A stretch of DNA of 64,000 nt. It comes from an uncultured Pseudomonadota bacterium. Its GTDB lineage: Bacteria > Pseudomonadota > Gammaproteobacteria > Ga0077536. Below are positions 54,322-63,629 of this stretch, piece by piece. Every line of letters starts with the position of its first letter. The stretch's first letter is position 1. The notes beneath the pieces were generated by a model. It was not told the origin of the DNA. It ran no database searches and saw only the letters and a program-made list of their open reading frames with translations. The DNA is taken from assembly GCA_903825645.1 (NCBI GenBank), contig CAIKBL010000081.1, forward strand, positions 1 through 64,000, read 5' to 3'. Made by a program: the position numbers and the translations under genes.

Positions 54322-54811
54322 TCGGTCCCCGCAGACAGGGTGGATCCCGTCCCCCGTCTGCGCTCACCAGAAGCGCACGCCGGCCCTAGCTACCGGTTTC
54401 GCGCAGGCCGGTGGCGTATTCCTGATCGGCGCGTATTCGACGCAATACCGCCGTGAAACCTCGTGTAGGCCGAACGGTAGGACTTGCCCGGGAGGATCAT
54501 CACGTGCCCAGCGGCTCACCTGTAGCGGCGCACCCCCAATGCGGCTTAGATTTAGCCCCCAGTTCCGTATTATCATAGGCGCCGGCCAGCAAAGCTCCCC
54601 TGAATCCTGCTCAGCGCCCGCCAGCGGTCCGACACGACCACCGCGCGCGACGGCTTGACTTCACATGTCCCAAAACCGAGGGAACCAGACGTTGTGCGGC
54701 CTCGGCAGTGGGCTCGGCAGATCCCGGAATGGCCACGAACGTGACCAACCGCTCGTTGCGAGCCCCCAGTCTAAGCCCCATGACACCCCTCAGATCGAGA
54801 GCCGCAACACG
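54322..54811. other. Intergenic region before the lipid-modification cluster
   Basis: 490 bases without a convincing gene, RNA or repeat. The frame of the downstream gene is open back to 54665 but the added residues (MSQNRGNQTLC...) are hydrophilic and unlike the family. No clear terminator for the permease pair was seen. Confidence 0.5.
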
Positions 54812-55693
54812 ATGATCCGATTCGTTCAGTGGGCCACTTGGCCGCTTCTACTCACCACGTCATGTCTCATTCTGAGCGTCGGTTTCACCACGCCCGGCGA
54901 CATCGACGTCTTCGGCCTCGCGGTCAAACCAGAGCTTATTTATTTCAATTTGTCTTATGCTTGGATCGTCCTTTGGCTGCTACTGCTGGAGCGGTTGCTC
55001 CCCTATCGTGCGGCATGGCAGCGTAAGGATGGTCAGACTGGCGCCGATCTGGCCCATACGCTCCTGAACAAGGGTCTGGTGCAGTTCACCATCGTGCAGT
55101 TGATGGGGATGTCCTTCTTTCAGCATCGAGAGGCGACCATGCTGTCGACCCAACCCCTGTTGGTCCAGGCAAGCGTGGGTTTACTTGCGGCAGAGTTCGG
55201 CCTGTATTGGGCCCATCGCTGGTCGCATGAATGGCCGCTGCTCTGGCGGTTCCACGCAGTGCATCACAGTGTGAAGCGCTTGTGGCTGATAAACACGGGC
55301 CGTTTCCATTTCGTCGATTCGAACCTAAGCGTGCTGGCGAGCGTCCCATTCTTGCTACTGACCGGCATTTCGATGAATGCCATCATCCTAGTTAGTGCGA
55401 TCACGGCCTACATCGGTGTCTTGACCCACTGCAATGTTGCAACGCGCTGCGGGTTCTTGAGCTACGTGTTTAATACCCCCAACCTGCACCGCTGGCATCA
55501 CTCGTTGGTGCCCACCGAGGGCAATGCCAACTATGGCCAAAATCTGATGTTGTGGGATCAACTGTTCGGAACGTTCTTTATCCGCCCGGAGGCCGAATTA
55601 GGCGAAATCGGCATCGCAGAGCGTATGCCTGCCCGATTCATCGGGCAACTGTATGTCCCCTTCATCTGGAAGCGCTACCAACGTGCGCCGTGA
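54812..55693 (+). CDS. Sterol desaturase/fatty acid hydroxylase superfamily protein (OlsE-like candidate)
   Basis: 293 aa from the ATG giving MIRFVQWATWPLLL. Four to five membrane helices and the three His boxes of the membrane di-iron hydroxylases: WAHRWSHEWP (near residue 132), FHAVHHSVKRL (near 147) and NLHRWHHSLVP (near 228). Members hydroxylate or desaturate lipids with O2. Proximity to an OlsF-type ornithine lipid synthase suggests head-group or acyl hydroxylation of ornithine lipids, as with rhizobial OlsE; this is inference. A weak Shine-Dalgarno (GAGAG) precedes. Confidence 0.85.
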   Translation: MIRFVQWATWPLLLTTSCLILSVGFTTPGDIDVFGLAVKPELIYFNLSYAWIVLWLLLLERLLPYRAAWQRKDGQTGADLAHTLLNKGLVQFTIVQLMGMSFFQHREATMLSTQPLLVQASVGLLAAEFGLYWAHRWSHEWPLLWRFHAVHHSVKRLWLINTGRFHFVDSNLSVLASVPFLLLTGISMNAIILVSAITAYIGVLTHCNVATRCGFLSYVFNTPNLHRWHHSLVPTEGNANYGQNLMLWDQLFGTFFIRPEAELGEIGIAERMPARFIGQLYVPFIWKRYQRAP

Positions 55694-55700
55694 GTCCCCC

Positions 55701-56528
55701 TCAGGCGGGCAACCGTTGCAGTCGCTGCAAGCGCCATTGGAGCAAACGCCACAATCCCGCCACTCCCCACTTGACCCAGCGCCGACTAGGTTTGAGATCC
55801 ACGGCCGCCAAAATCATGTACGCGGCACTACGCACGTGCTGTCGCTGATACCGGGCCATAGCACGCCGCCAGTACGCCGAGGCGCATGCTTCGCGCTCGT
55901 AGAGCCGCTCCTCGGTCCCTGCGTGGTTGGCACTGAAATAAGCATAGGCCAGCTCGTCGTCCTCAGTCTCCTGCACGCGTCCGAGCGCCACCCGCAAACG
56001 GGCCACGAAACCCAGCGGATTTCCCTGGAGGTAGCGTCGCAGGTGCATCTGGAACAGTCGGTAATGCGCTGCCTCATCTTGGGCGATGTGGTGACAGAGT
56101 TGGCGCAACACGGGCTCGTGGGTGCTGTCACGCAACGCCGCGTAAAAAGAACAAGTGCCCGACTCAACGACGCAGCGAGCGACCAGCTCCCCCGCTCGAG
56201 AGCCCCTGACAGACTCGGTAGCCGCCAGCGGCAAGCGATATCCGGCTCGGAATCGAGCCAGTCGCGCGGCAAAATCAAAATCCGGATCGATCCGTTCGGC
56301 CCATTGCGCAAGCGCCCGCCCGTGTTGCGCTTCTTCCACGCCCCAGACATCCACTGCCGCTTTGAAAGCCGAATCGTCGCCGAAGACATTATGCAGATAG
56401 GTCACGTAATCCGCGCTGTTTGCCTCGACAATCGCCGCCGTCTTGATGGTCTGCAACAAATCCGCGTCGACCAGTTCGGGTGCCAAGCGATCCCACGGCA
56501 ACTCTTCAATTTTCCAATGCGGTCTCAT
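55701..56528 (-). CDS. Ferritin-like di-iron protein (desaturase/oxygenase type)
   Basis: 275 aa all-helical protein. Metal ligands appear as E...EExxH: EANSADYVTYLHNVFG (near residue 36), WGVEEAQHG (near 63), then ESGTCSFYAAL (near 122) and QDEAAHYRLF (near 150), the spacing of acyl-ACP desaturase/ribonucleotide reductase-like enzymes. No membrane helix. Convergent with the hydroxylase gene, ending 7 bases from it. A role in modifying acyl groups of the nearby lipid pathway is inferred from position. Confidence 0.82.
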   Translation of the reverse strand: MRPHWKIEELPWDRLAPELVDADLLQTIKTAAIVEANSADYVTYLHNVFGDDSAFKAAVDVWGVEEAQHGRALAQWAERIDPDFDFAARLARFRAGYRLPLAATESVRGSRAGELVARCVVESGTCSFYAALRDSTHEPVLRQLCHHIAQDEAAHYRLFQMHLRRYLQGNPLGFVARLRVALGRVQETEDDELAYAYFSANHAGTEERLYEREACASAYWRRAMARYQRQHVRSAAYMILAAVDLKPSRRWVKWGVAGLWRLLQWRLQRLQRLPA

Positions 56529-56742
56529 GAGGCACCGAAGCCCGCGGGCCGTGCCGTCATCGGGCCGAGGTGTACAGAGCCGAAGCGCCCAGCGTATAGT
56601 GCCGGCCGCGTCGGGCTCGTTTGCGCCGTGCGTCTAAGCGGTGTGCGGCGGACAACAAGACAGGTAGGATGATTCATGGCTCTGATTGTAACCCTTGTCG
56701 AACACGATAGGCTGCTTGTCCATTCAGGAGAACACTCCCGTC

Positions 56743-58602
56743 GTGGTTGAACCCAACGCATTGCCTGCTCATCGTCCCCGTCAAGTTTTTTCTGTGGCAT
56801 CGTATCTGCCACTGCACTGGCCAGAATTGTTACGCCGTGTCGTCGCCATCAGCGTTGACTGGCTCCTCGGCTTCCGCTCGTTAACCAAGCGTTACCATCG
56901 CGTACCGGCGGCGGCAAACGCGCAGGAATTCACCTCGCTCGCGCTGAAGGAGCTGGGGGTTCGCCCGAGCGTTGCCGAACATGAACTTGCCGGGATCCCA
57001 GCCGAAGGGGGCTGCCTGCTCATCGCTAATCATCCTCATGGGGGGCTCGATGGGTTGCTCCTGATGGAGACGTTACTGAAGCGCAGATCTGATGTCCGCT
57101 TCATGGCGAATCATTTTTTAAGTCGCTTTCAAGAGCTTGGCTCGTTGTTCCTTGAGGTTGACCCCTTCGACACGAGCGCGGCGCGGCGTTTTAACTCGAG
57201 CGCCGCCCGTGAGGCGCTCGCTTGGCTACGTAACGGCGGATTACTGGTCATTTTCCCCGGCGGCGAAGTGTCCAGCTTCGATTGGAGTGACCGGAAAATC
57301 ATCGATCCCGAATGGAATACCGGCGTCGCTCGTCTCGCTACCCAGACTCAGGTACCCGTCGTACCCTGTCACATCGGGGGTCGTAACAGCCTCTTATTCC
57401 AGATGGTCGGTCTTCTCCATCCCCGTTTACGTACCGCGTTGCTCGCGCGAGAAATGTTGAATGCGCATGACCGCACGGTCCGAATTCGTTTCGGAATGCC
57501 GATTCCATTCGATGTGTTGGGTGATCTCGAGAATCGGCAACAGATTATTCGCTACCTGCGTACCAAGACGTATTTGCTCGCAGAGCGAATTGATCACCGC
57601 TTTGTACTTGGCCGCGCCGGCTCACCTCGCCGACCGGAGGAAAAACTGACTTCCGCCATTTCTAGCGACGTACTCAGTGCCGAAGTCGCGGCACTCCCCA
57701 CGGATCAATGCATCCTCAAAAGCGGGCATTTCGAAGTGTGGTTTGCACAATCGGCGCAGATTCCGTGGTTACTCCAGGAAATCGGCCGCTTGCGTGAGAT
57801 CTCATTTCGCGAAGTAGGCGAAGGTACGGGCAAACCCTCCGACATCGATTTGTACGATACCTATTACAAGCATCTATTTGTCTGGGACGCGCCCAAGCAA
57901 AAAATTGTCGGAGGCTATCGCCTTGCCCATGCCGATGACATCCTGCGTCAATACGGACCTAAAGGGCTTTATGTGCATTCCCTGTTCAAGCTGGCACCGC
58001 AGCTGCAAGCAGGTCTCGAACACGCCATCGAAGTCGGTCGCTCCTTCGTCGCGCCTGATTACCAGCGAAGCTATTCGGCCCTTATGCTGCTATGGAAGGG
58101 CGTGGCAAGTTATCTGGCAATGCGTCCTCGCTACAACGTCCTGTTCGGTCCGGTCAGCATCAGTAACGACTACCACCCGATATCCCAGCAGATCTTGGTG
58201 CGCTTTCTGAAGCACCATAAATTCGAAAGAGTACGGGCTAGTTTGGTAAAACCCCGTCGACCGTTTCGACCCAAAGATCATGAAGCCGCGGATATCGTAG
58301 ATTTGGACAGCGGCGATCTACGCCTGGTCGCCGATTTGCTGCGGGCCGTGGAGCCGGATGACCGGGGTGTCCCGGTGCTCCTGCGCCAATACCTCAAATT
58401 GGGGGGGCAGATCCTAGGGTTCAACATCGACAGCGATTTCGGCAATGCCATTGATTGTTTGTTGTGGGTCGACATGCGCAGAACAGAACTACCGCTGCTG
58501 CGCAAATATATGGGTAATGAACTCGCCGAGGCGTTTTATGCGCGACACTGCGTGGAAACGCCGACCGCGGCGACGGGCAGCCCAGTTGCCGCGCTGCGCT
58601 GA
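56743..58602 (+). CDS. olsF: Bifunctional ornithine lipid synthase, OlsF-type
   Basis: 619 aa from GTG (AGGAG 12 bases upstream); a TTG at 56695 is an alternative. N-terminal PlsC/OlsA-like acyltransferase with LLIANHPHGGLDGLLL (HxxxxD, near residue 95) and LLVIFPGGEVSSF; C-terminal OlsB-like GNAT/hemolysin-family N-acyltransferase (FEVWFAQSAQ, YDTYYKHLFVWD, GLYVHSLFKL). In OlsF enzymes the C-terminal half adds a 3-hydroxyacyl to ornithine and the N-terminal half esterifies a second acyl. This makes phosphate-free membrane lipids. Confidence 0.9.
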   Translation: MVEPNALPAHRPRQVFSVASYLPLHWPELLRRVVAISVDWLLGFRSLTKRYHRVPAAANAQEFTSLALKELGVRPSVAEHELAGIPAEGGCLLIANHPHGGLDGLLLMETLLKRRSDVRFMANHFLSRFQELGSLFLEVDPFDTSAARRFNSSAAREALAWLRNGGLLVIFPGGEVSSFDWSDRKIIDPEWNTGVARLATQTQVPVVPCHIGGRNSLLFQMVGLLHPRLRTALLAREMLNAHDRTVRIRFGMPIPFDVLGDLENRQQIIRYLRTKTYLLAERIDHRFVLGRAGSPRRPEEKLTSAISSDVLSAEVAALPTDQCILKSGHFEVWFAQSAQIPWLLQEIGRLREISFREVGEGTGKPSDIDLYDTYYKHLFVWDAPKQKIVGGYRLAHADDILRQYGPKGLYVHSLFKLAPQLQAGLEHAIEVGRSFVAPDYQRSYSALMLLWKGVASYLAMRPRYNVLFGPVSISNDYHPISQQILVRFLKHHKFERVRASLVKPRRPFRPKDHEAADIVDLDSGDLRLVADLLRAVEPDDRGVPVLLRQYLKLGGQILGFNIDSDFGNAIDCLLWVDMRRTELPLLRKYMGNELAEAFYARHCVETPTAATGSPVAALR

Positions 58603-58805
58603 GGGGGAGTTGAGAGCTGGCGCGGGCCGTTCGGAACATCTCGCCTGTGCGGGGCACCGTGTCGAGCTGAGCGGACACGTCGGGATCACACGCCGCGTGC
58701 GGGTATGTGCGATTTCTTTCGCGATCGGTGAAGAGTCGGCATAATCGCCCACTGATCACGCTGTTCAAGACCGGCAGGCTGCGGCCGCCTCATGATGGAA
58801 CCTCC

Positions 58806-59084
58806 ATGCGCCACCCACGAGGGAAATTATTTGCGTTAATGCTACTGCTCGCGGCCTGCGGCAAGACCGAGAATCGGCCTGCGACCGCGCTACCATCTTC
58901 CGCTTCGGTGGAAGCACTCGCCGTGCGGGTCCCGACCAAGCCCCTCGAGCCGCCGGTCTACACGCTGCCCAAGGGACCTATCCGACTCTCCGACGATACG
59001 GTGGTTTATGGCCCAATCCAAGTGTCGACATTAAAAAATACTTGGTGGCAACAGTACAACCGCGGGGCAAACGCCCCGCGATGA
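58806..59084 (+). CDS. Small predicted lipoprotein (92 aa)
   Basis: Signal peptide with basic start (MRHPRGK), hydrophobic core and lipobox LLAACGK, so lipid attachment at Cys18 is expected. The mature part has a Pro-rich linker and ends in STLKNTWWQQYNRG. No family recognised; function unknown. The upstream open frame lacks a signal-like sequence, so the internal ATG was chosen. Confidence 0.6.
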   Translation: MRHPRGKLFALMLLLAACGKTENRPATALPSSASVEALAVRVPTKPLEPPVYTLPKGPIRLSDDTVVYGPIQVSTLKNTWWQQYNRGANAPR

Positions 59085-59121
59085 TCTCGCGCGCCGTCCA
59101 TTAAAGACAACACGCGCGTAC

Positions 59122-60561
59122 TTAAGCGTCAGAGGGCGCGACCCAACCTGGAGGCGCACCGCCTTGATCCGGGCGCGGTGGTGGCGGAAGTTTGCGCTTT
59201 TCACCGGCGGCCGCTTCTCCCGGATCCCCGGGGATCGGCATACCGGCCATATAACCGATGATCTCGAGTGGGCGCGGCGCGCCCGCGTAAGCTGCGGTCA
59301 AACAGGCGTCGATTTCTTCCGGTGCCTTCGCCGTGGTCGCGATATGCGCAGTGCTCTCGCTGTATTCCACGTGCGGCGAATATTGCGGCAGGCCTGGCAC
59401 CGTCCCGTTCTTGGCGAGGGTCTCAGGCACCCGATCATGCTGCCGCTGCGCAAGGCGCTGGAGAATATTCCAAGCTTTCTTGTTTTCCTGAATCGGCCAC
59501 ACATCCACTAAGCCAGCCGCTTGGAACTTGCGCCAAATTTGCTCACCCCGCTCGGTACGGAGGACCACGATCGTTGCCTGATCGGTGCCCACCCCACCAC
59601 AAGCGATGTCAGCGAGTTCGGCCGAAAAATCTCCACAGTGCCGACACTCCGGACGCTGGTATTCGTGCATGGCTTCTTCGAGCGGGATGCGCGCGATGTC
59701 GCCGTCACGTTTGTAGATGAGCACCTCACCCTTAACGTTGAATTTGGTGACTTCCGTCAGCGGGATCCCCATTTTCTCTGCGATTCGTTCGGTCATCAGC
59801 TCGGGGCGAAATACCTCTGTACAGAACAGGCCGATGTTGAACGAAACCCGCTCGGCAAAGCCTTTCAGAAAACCTCGTTGACGACTGACAATCTGCGGCT
59901 TTTTCTTGGCCGAGAGCAAGATACTCGGGTCGACGTAGGTCATTTTACTCAGTGGCGTGATCTGACACGGGACACCGACGAAAGCCACCTGTTTCAGGTC
60001 CCGCTCCTTGACTTCGCTAAGTGCTAAATTGTTCGGGCAGTAGGTATACCAGCTGCTCGCACTGGCCTTAATTTCCTCTTGCGTGGTGACAACTTTCGGC
60101 GTTGGAAAACACGGATCATCATTCTCCCCAACAGCGGAGACAACAGCGCCATCGATTTCGCCAGCCTCTCGGGCCCAGGCGAGGAGCGCTGTCACAATGC
60201 CGCCGTCCTGAGCGCGCGCGAGAATATCATCGCGTTTAGTACGCGCCACGAAAATATGGCGGTACACACCGAATACGCCCTCATAACCCCGATCATTCCC
60301 AAACTGGGCATCTCGGAGATGTTGTTCACGAGGCCATAGACGGGGACAGACCGCAGCACAGACGTCGCACCCGACGCCCTCACTGATACCGCAATAATCG
60401 AACGCAGCGGAGGCCTTCGCGGTTTGTTGGGGTTTGTTATCGATGTATTCGATGACGTTGTGGGGGCATACAAGCACACAGCTGCCGCATTCGCAGCAAC
60501 TACCTGCCGCAACCACATCGTTCATCATGTCCTTGAAGGAATTTTGGTAGAGCGAGCTCAC
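59122..60561 (-). CDS. FrhB-family (coenzyme F420 hydrogenase/dehydrogenase beta subunit) iron-sulfur flavoprotein
   Basis: 479 aa. N-terminal Cys clusters CCECGSCVLVCP (near residue 22) and CDVCAAVCP (near 65) fit two [4Fe-4S] sites; the FrhB domains follow (AQDGGIVTALLAWA near 115; VAFVGVPCQI near 195; ECRHCGDFSAELADIACGG near 305). The family transfers electrons between ferredoxin-like clusters, FAD and F420 or other acceptors. F420 is not confirmed for this organism. A Pro-rich 35-residue tail is unusual. Neighbours (lipoprotein, DUF2333) give no clear pathway. Confidence 0.88.
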   Translation of the reverse strand: MSSLYQNSFKDMMNDVVAAGSCCECGSCVLVCPHNVIEYIDNKPQQTAKASAAFDYCGISEGVGCDVCAAVCPRLWPREQHLRDAQFGNDRGYEGVFGVYRHIFVARTKRDDILARAQDGGIVTALLAWAREAGEIDGAVVSAVGENDDPCFPTPKVVTTQEEIKASASSWYTYCPNNLALSEVKERDLKQVAFVGVPCQITPLSKMTYVDPSILLSAKKKPQIVSRQRGFLKGFAERVSFNIGLFCTEVFRPELMTERIAEKMGIPLTEVTKFNVKGEVLIYKRDGDIARIPLEEAMHEYQRPECRHCGDFSAELADIACGGVGTDQATIVVLRTERGEQIWRKFQAAGLVDVWPIQENKKAWNILQRLAQRQHDRVPETLAKNGTVPGLPQYSPHVEYSESTAHIATTAKAPEEIDACLTAAYAGAPRPLEIIGYMAGMPIPGDPGEAAAGEKRKLPPPPRPDQGGAPPGWVAPSDA

Positions 60562-60808
60562 AAAGAAGATCCTCGGCGCTGACGGTTGACCAGCGGCACG
60601 CGTGATCAGAAAAATTGGATTCCTGGCGCGCGCTGGGAAGGGTCAGAATCTACCATACGCTCAGGTTCGGAGAAAAGCCGATTGGCGTGGCCCGCGCCGA
60701 TGAACACTGGCGAATACGTCCCTACCTACCGCCGTGCACCGTATCGACGCGTAGGTGGCCGCCCTCCGCAACCAACACGCCGGACGGCACAAGGGCCGCA
60801 TGCCGTCC

Positions 60809-61831
60809 TCAACCGCGTTCGAGCAGCATCCGGAGATCGATAATGGCAGCGTTCGCACGCGAAATATAGGACGCCATCACCAACGAATGGTTCGCGACGA
60901 TCCCGAAGCCTTCGCCGTTTAGGATGATCGGGCTCCAGATGGGCTCTTGCGTGTTCTCCAATTCGCGAATGACCTGACGCAGACTGACCAGTGCATTCCT
61001 TTTCTCGAGTACCCCGCTGAAGTCGCTTTCTATTGCACGCAAGAGATGCAAGAGCGCCCAGGTAGACCCGCGCGCCTCATAGAAGACGTTGTCGATTTGC
61101 ATCCACGGTGTCTTAACGATGCGTACATCAGGCGTCGCCGTAGACTGTGCCGAGGAGGGATCGCCCGCAAGCGAGGTGTTCACACGGACCTGGCCTACGC
61201 TCTCGCTGAGGCGCTCGGAGAGATCACCCAATCTTTTCTCAACCAGCGACAACCAATTCCGGAGATTATCAGCGCGGGTATAGAACTGCGTATCCGTCTC
61301 ACTGCTGCGGCCCAACCGTCCGAGATAGGCCTGGAGTGCCTCGCCGGCATCGGCATATTCGGTTTCAGCCGCAGGCCACATCCAAGCATCGTTGCTGATG
61401 CTCAGCTTGTTATCTGCTTTGACCAGATCGGGCTGCTCCGAAGATTGGGACTGTGCACGTGAAAAGTCATTGCGCAGCGCCTTGGTCATGTCTCGCAACT
61501 GCACCAGGACGCCCCACTCCCAGCTCGGAAGGTTATCCATCCACACGCCAGGTGGCATCACATCGTTGGATAAATAGCCGCCGCGTTTATGCAGGAGGAT
61601 ATCGAGGATTTCGATGGTCGTGGCCGTGGTAATTTCACCGCGCACCAGCGGCCTGTCTGCATGCGGTAACCACTTGGCGACCGTCTCATGGACCGCAAAT
61701 TGCTCAGGTTCGTGATCGAACACCGCCATGAAGATCCCCATGGCGACGAGATACGCACAAAAGGCGCCCCCCAACCATCGCCATCCCCGATAGGGCCCTT
61801 CAAACAGACGCGCTTTCAGGCGGGCTAACAA
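60809..61831 (-). CDS. DUF2333 family membrane-anchored protein
   Basis: 340 aa with one N-terminal membrane helix (WLGGAFCAYLVAMGIFMAVF, about residues 18-37) and a large, probably periplasmic helical domain. The GGYLSNDVMPPGVWMDNLPSWEWGVLVQLRD stretch (near residue 95) is the family hallmark. Function unknown. Gene ends about 250 bases upstream of the FrhB gene start, same strand; that gap holds nothing I recognise. Confidence 0.85.
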   Translation of the reverse strand: MLARLKARLFEGPYRGWRWLGGAFCAYLVAMGIFMAVFDHEPEQFAVHETVAKWLPHADRPLVRGEITTATTIEILDILLHKRGGYLSNDVMPPGVWMDNLPSWEWGVLVQLRDMTKALRNDFSRAQSQSSEQPDLVKADNKLSISNDAWMWPAAETEYADAGEALQAYLGRLGRSSETDTQFYTRADNLRNWLSLVEKRLGDLSERLSESVGQVRVNTSLAGDPSSAQSTATPDVRIVKTPWMQIDNVFYEARGSTWALLHLLRAIESDFSGVLEKRNALVSLRQVIRELENTQEPIWSPIILNGEGFGIVANHSLVMASYISRANAAIIDLRMLLERG

Positions 61832-61867
61832 TTTTTTTCTCCTCCGGCTCGACGTGTGTGATGCTCG

Positions 61868-63457
61868 TCAGCATTCAAAATAGACCTGCAGGACCTTGTC
61901 TACGGGTTCAATCGCGGCCAATGCCGCCAGTGTTTCTTCCGAAAGCGCATCGGAAACACCAATCACGGCGATAGCGCGGGCCTTGCCTTCGCTGGCCCCC
62001 ACCTGCATGCGCGTGATATTAATGCCCGCTCGTCCCAGAATTTCGCCGATCGCGCCGATCACGCCCGGCTGGTCGGCGTGACGAGTCATCACGAGCTGCC
62101 CTTCCAGGGCTGCTTCGATTTCGTAATCATTGACCCGCACGAGACGCGCATGCCGCTCGTCAAACAGCGTACCTTCAAGACAGAGGGTGCCTGCTGCGCT
62201 GCGGCCACGGACCCGCACCATCGCAAGATAATCTTTCGAATCGGGAGACTTGAGCTCGCTGATCTTGATGCCTTGCCGTCGCGCAAGTGGCAAGGCATTG
62301 ACCCGGTTGATGGGAGTGGCTAAATGGTCTTGAAAGACGCCCGCCACCACCTCGCACAACAAGGGCTGTGCTTCTAGATCGGCGGCTCGGCCGAACAGGC
62401 CTACTTCGATTTCGAGCAATGCGCCATCACTCATCAGGGACAACAACTTACCGAGATGACGCGCGAGCGTGAGATAGGGCGCCATCTGCACCAAACGATC
62501 CGGCGCGATGCTCTTCAGATTAACCGCATTGCGAACTTCATTCCGGATCAAGAAGGCGGCAATCTGATGGGCTATTTCCACACCGACAGCTGTCTGAGCT
62601 TCCTGGGTGGAGGCACCCAGATGTGGCGTAAATTGAATACGCGGCTGACTATACAGCGGCGATGCTCCCGGGGGCTCCTTCTCGAATACATCAAGCGCCG
62701 CGCCCGCAAGATGTCCCGTATTGACCAGTTCGAGAAGCGCCTGCTCGTCGAGCAAGCCGCCTCTCGCGCAGTTGATGACACGGGCGCCTTTTTTCATGGA
62801 GGCCAGGCGCGCCGCATTCAGTAAATTCCGAGTGTCCTCCGTCACCGGGCAATGCAGGGTCACATAATCGGCGACGGCGAGCATCGCTTCGAGCGTGACA
62901 CCTTCCACACCATACTGCGTGAAGGTCTCGGGCGTCACGAAGGGATCAAAGCCGAGAACCCGCATCTTAAGTCCACGCGCCCGCTCGGCAACCAGCCGTC
63001 CGATGGTACCGAAGCCGATGACGCCCAACGTCTTGCCCGTCACCTCAGAGCCCATGAATCTGGAACGTTCCCACGCCCCACCGCGCACCGATCGATCGGC
63101 CTCGGGCAGTTGGCGACTGAGCGAAAACAAATGCGCGATAGCCAGTTCCGCGGTGGTCGTCGCATTGGCATCCGGGGTATTCAACACCACGATGCCGCGC
63201 TCGGTCACCGCCTCTAGGTCGATATTATCGACGCCTATCCCCGCGCGACCAATCACGCGCAACTGCCGAGCCGCCTCAAGTAATTTGCCGCGAATTTTGG
63301 TTTCGCTGCGCACAATGATCGCGTCCGCGTCAGCCGCATGGGCCAATGCCGCGTCGACTTCCAGCCCCGGGGTGAAGTCGATTTCAATTCCCGGGTATTC
63401 CTTCAGCGCGGCGATGCCTTCGGGCGCCAGCTTGTCCGCCACAAACACTTTAAACAT
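61868..63457 (-). CDS. serA: D-3-phosphoglycerate dehydrogenase
   Basis: 529 aa from the ATG preceded by GAGGAA; 17 extra codons are open upstream. NAD-binding GVIGFGTIGRLVAERA (near residue 148), catalytic Arg in NCARGGLLDE (near 233), Glu in DVFEKEPP (near 262), His in TPHLGASTQEAQ (near 280). Long form with the ASB domain and a C-terminal ACT domain (MTRHADQPGVIGAIGEIL), so serine feedback is possible. First step of serine synthesis; downstream of serC. Confidence 0.97.
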   Translation of the reverse strand: MFKVFVADKLAPEGIAALKEYPGIEIDFTPGLEVDAALAHAADADAIIVRSETKIRGKLLEAARQLRVIGRAGIGVDNIDLEAVTERGIVVLNTPDANATTTAELAIAHLFSLSRQLPEADRSVRGGAWERSRFMGSEVTGKTLGVIGFGTIGRLVAERARGLKMRVLGFDPFVTPETFTQYGVEGVTLEAMLAVADYVTLHCPVTEDTRNLLNAARLASMKKGARVINCARGGLLDEQALLELVNTGHLAGAALDVFEKEPPGASPLYSQPRIQFTPHLGASTQEAQTAVGVEIAHQIAAFLIRNEVRNAVNLKSIAPDRLVQMAPYLTLARHLGKLLSLMSDGALLEIEVGLFGRAADLEAQPLLCEVVAGVFQDHLATPINRVNALPLARRQGIKISELKSPDSKDYLAMVRVRGRSAAGTLCLEGTLFDERHARLVRVNDYEIEAALEGQLVMTRHADQPGVIGAIGEILGRAGINITRMQVGASEGKARAIAVIGVSDALSEETLAALAAIEPVDKVLQVYFEC

Positions 63458-63629
63458 GACCAATTCCTCGTCAGCCCCAGACGGGTGAACCCGTTGAGGC
63501 ATCAACAATCTAATTGAAATCCGACGTTTACGGCGACCATAGCTGCGCGTCCGATCCCCAAACAGTCAAGGGCAGCGACACGAGCGGTCCGGGCGACAGC
63601 CCGCCGCCGCACGGCGCCCTCCCACCCCG

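Noticed and set aside
55653..56672. Long open frame (339 codons) on the plus strand
   Set aside because: It lies antisense to the ferritin-like di-iron gene, whose product has clear metal-ligand motifs; the plus-strand translation has no domain-like pattern.
60586..60843. Plus-strand frames between the FrhB and DUF2333 genes
   Set aside because: Short, Arg/Pro-rich, no ribosome binding site; they overlap the DUF2333 3' end and look like chance frames.
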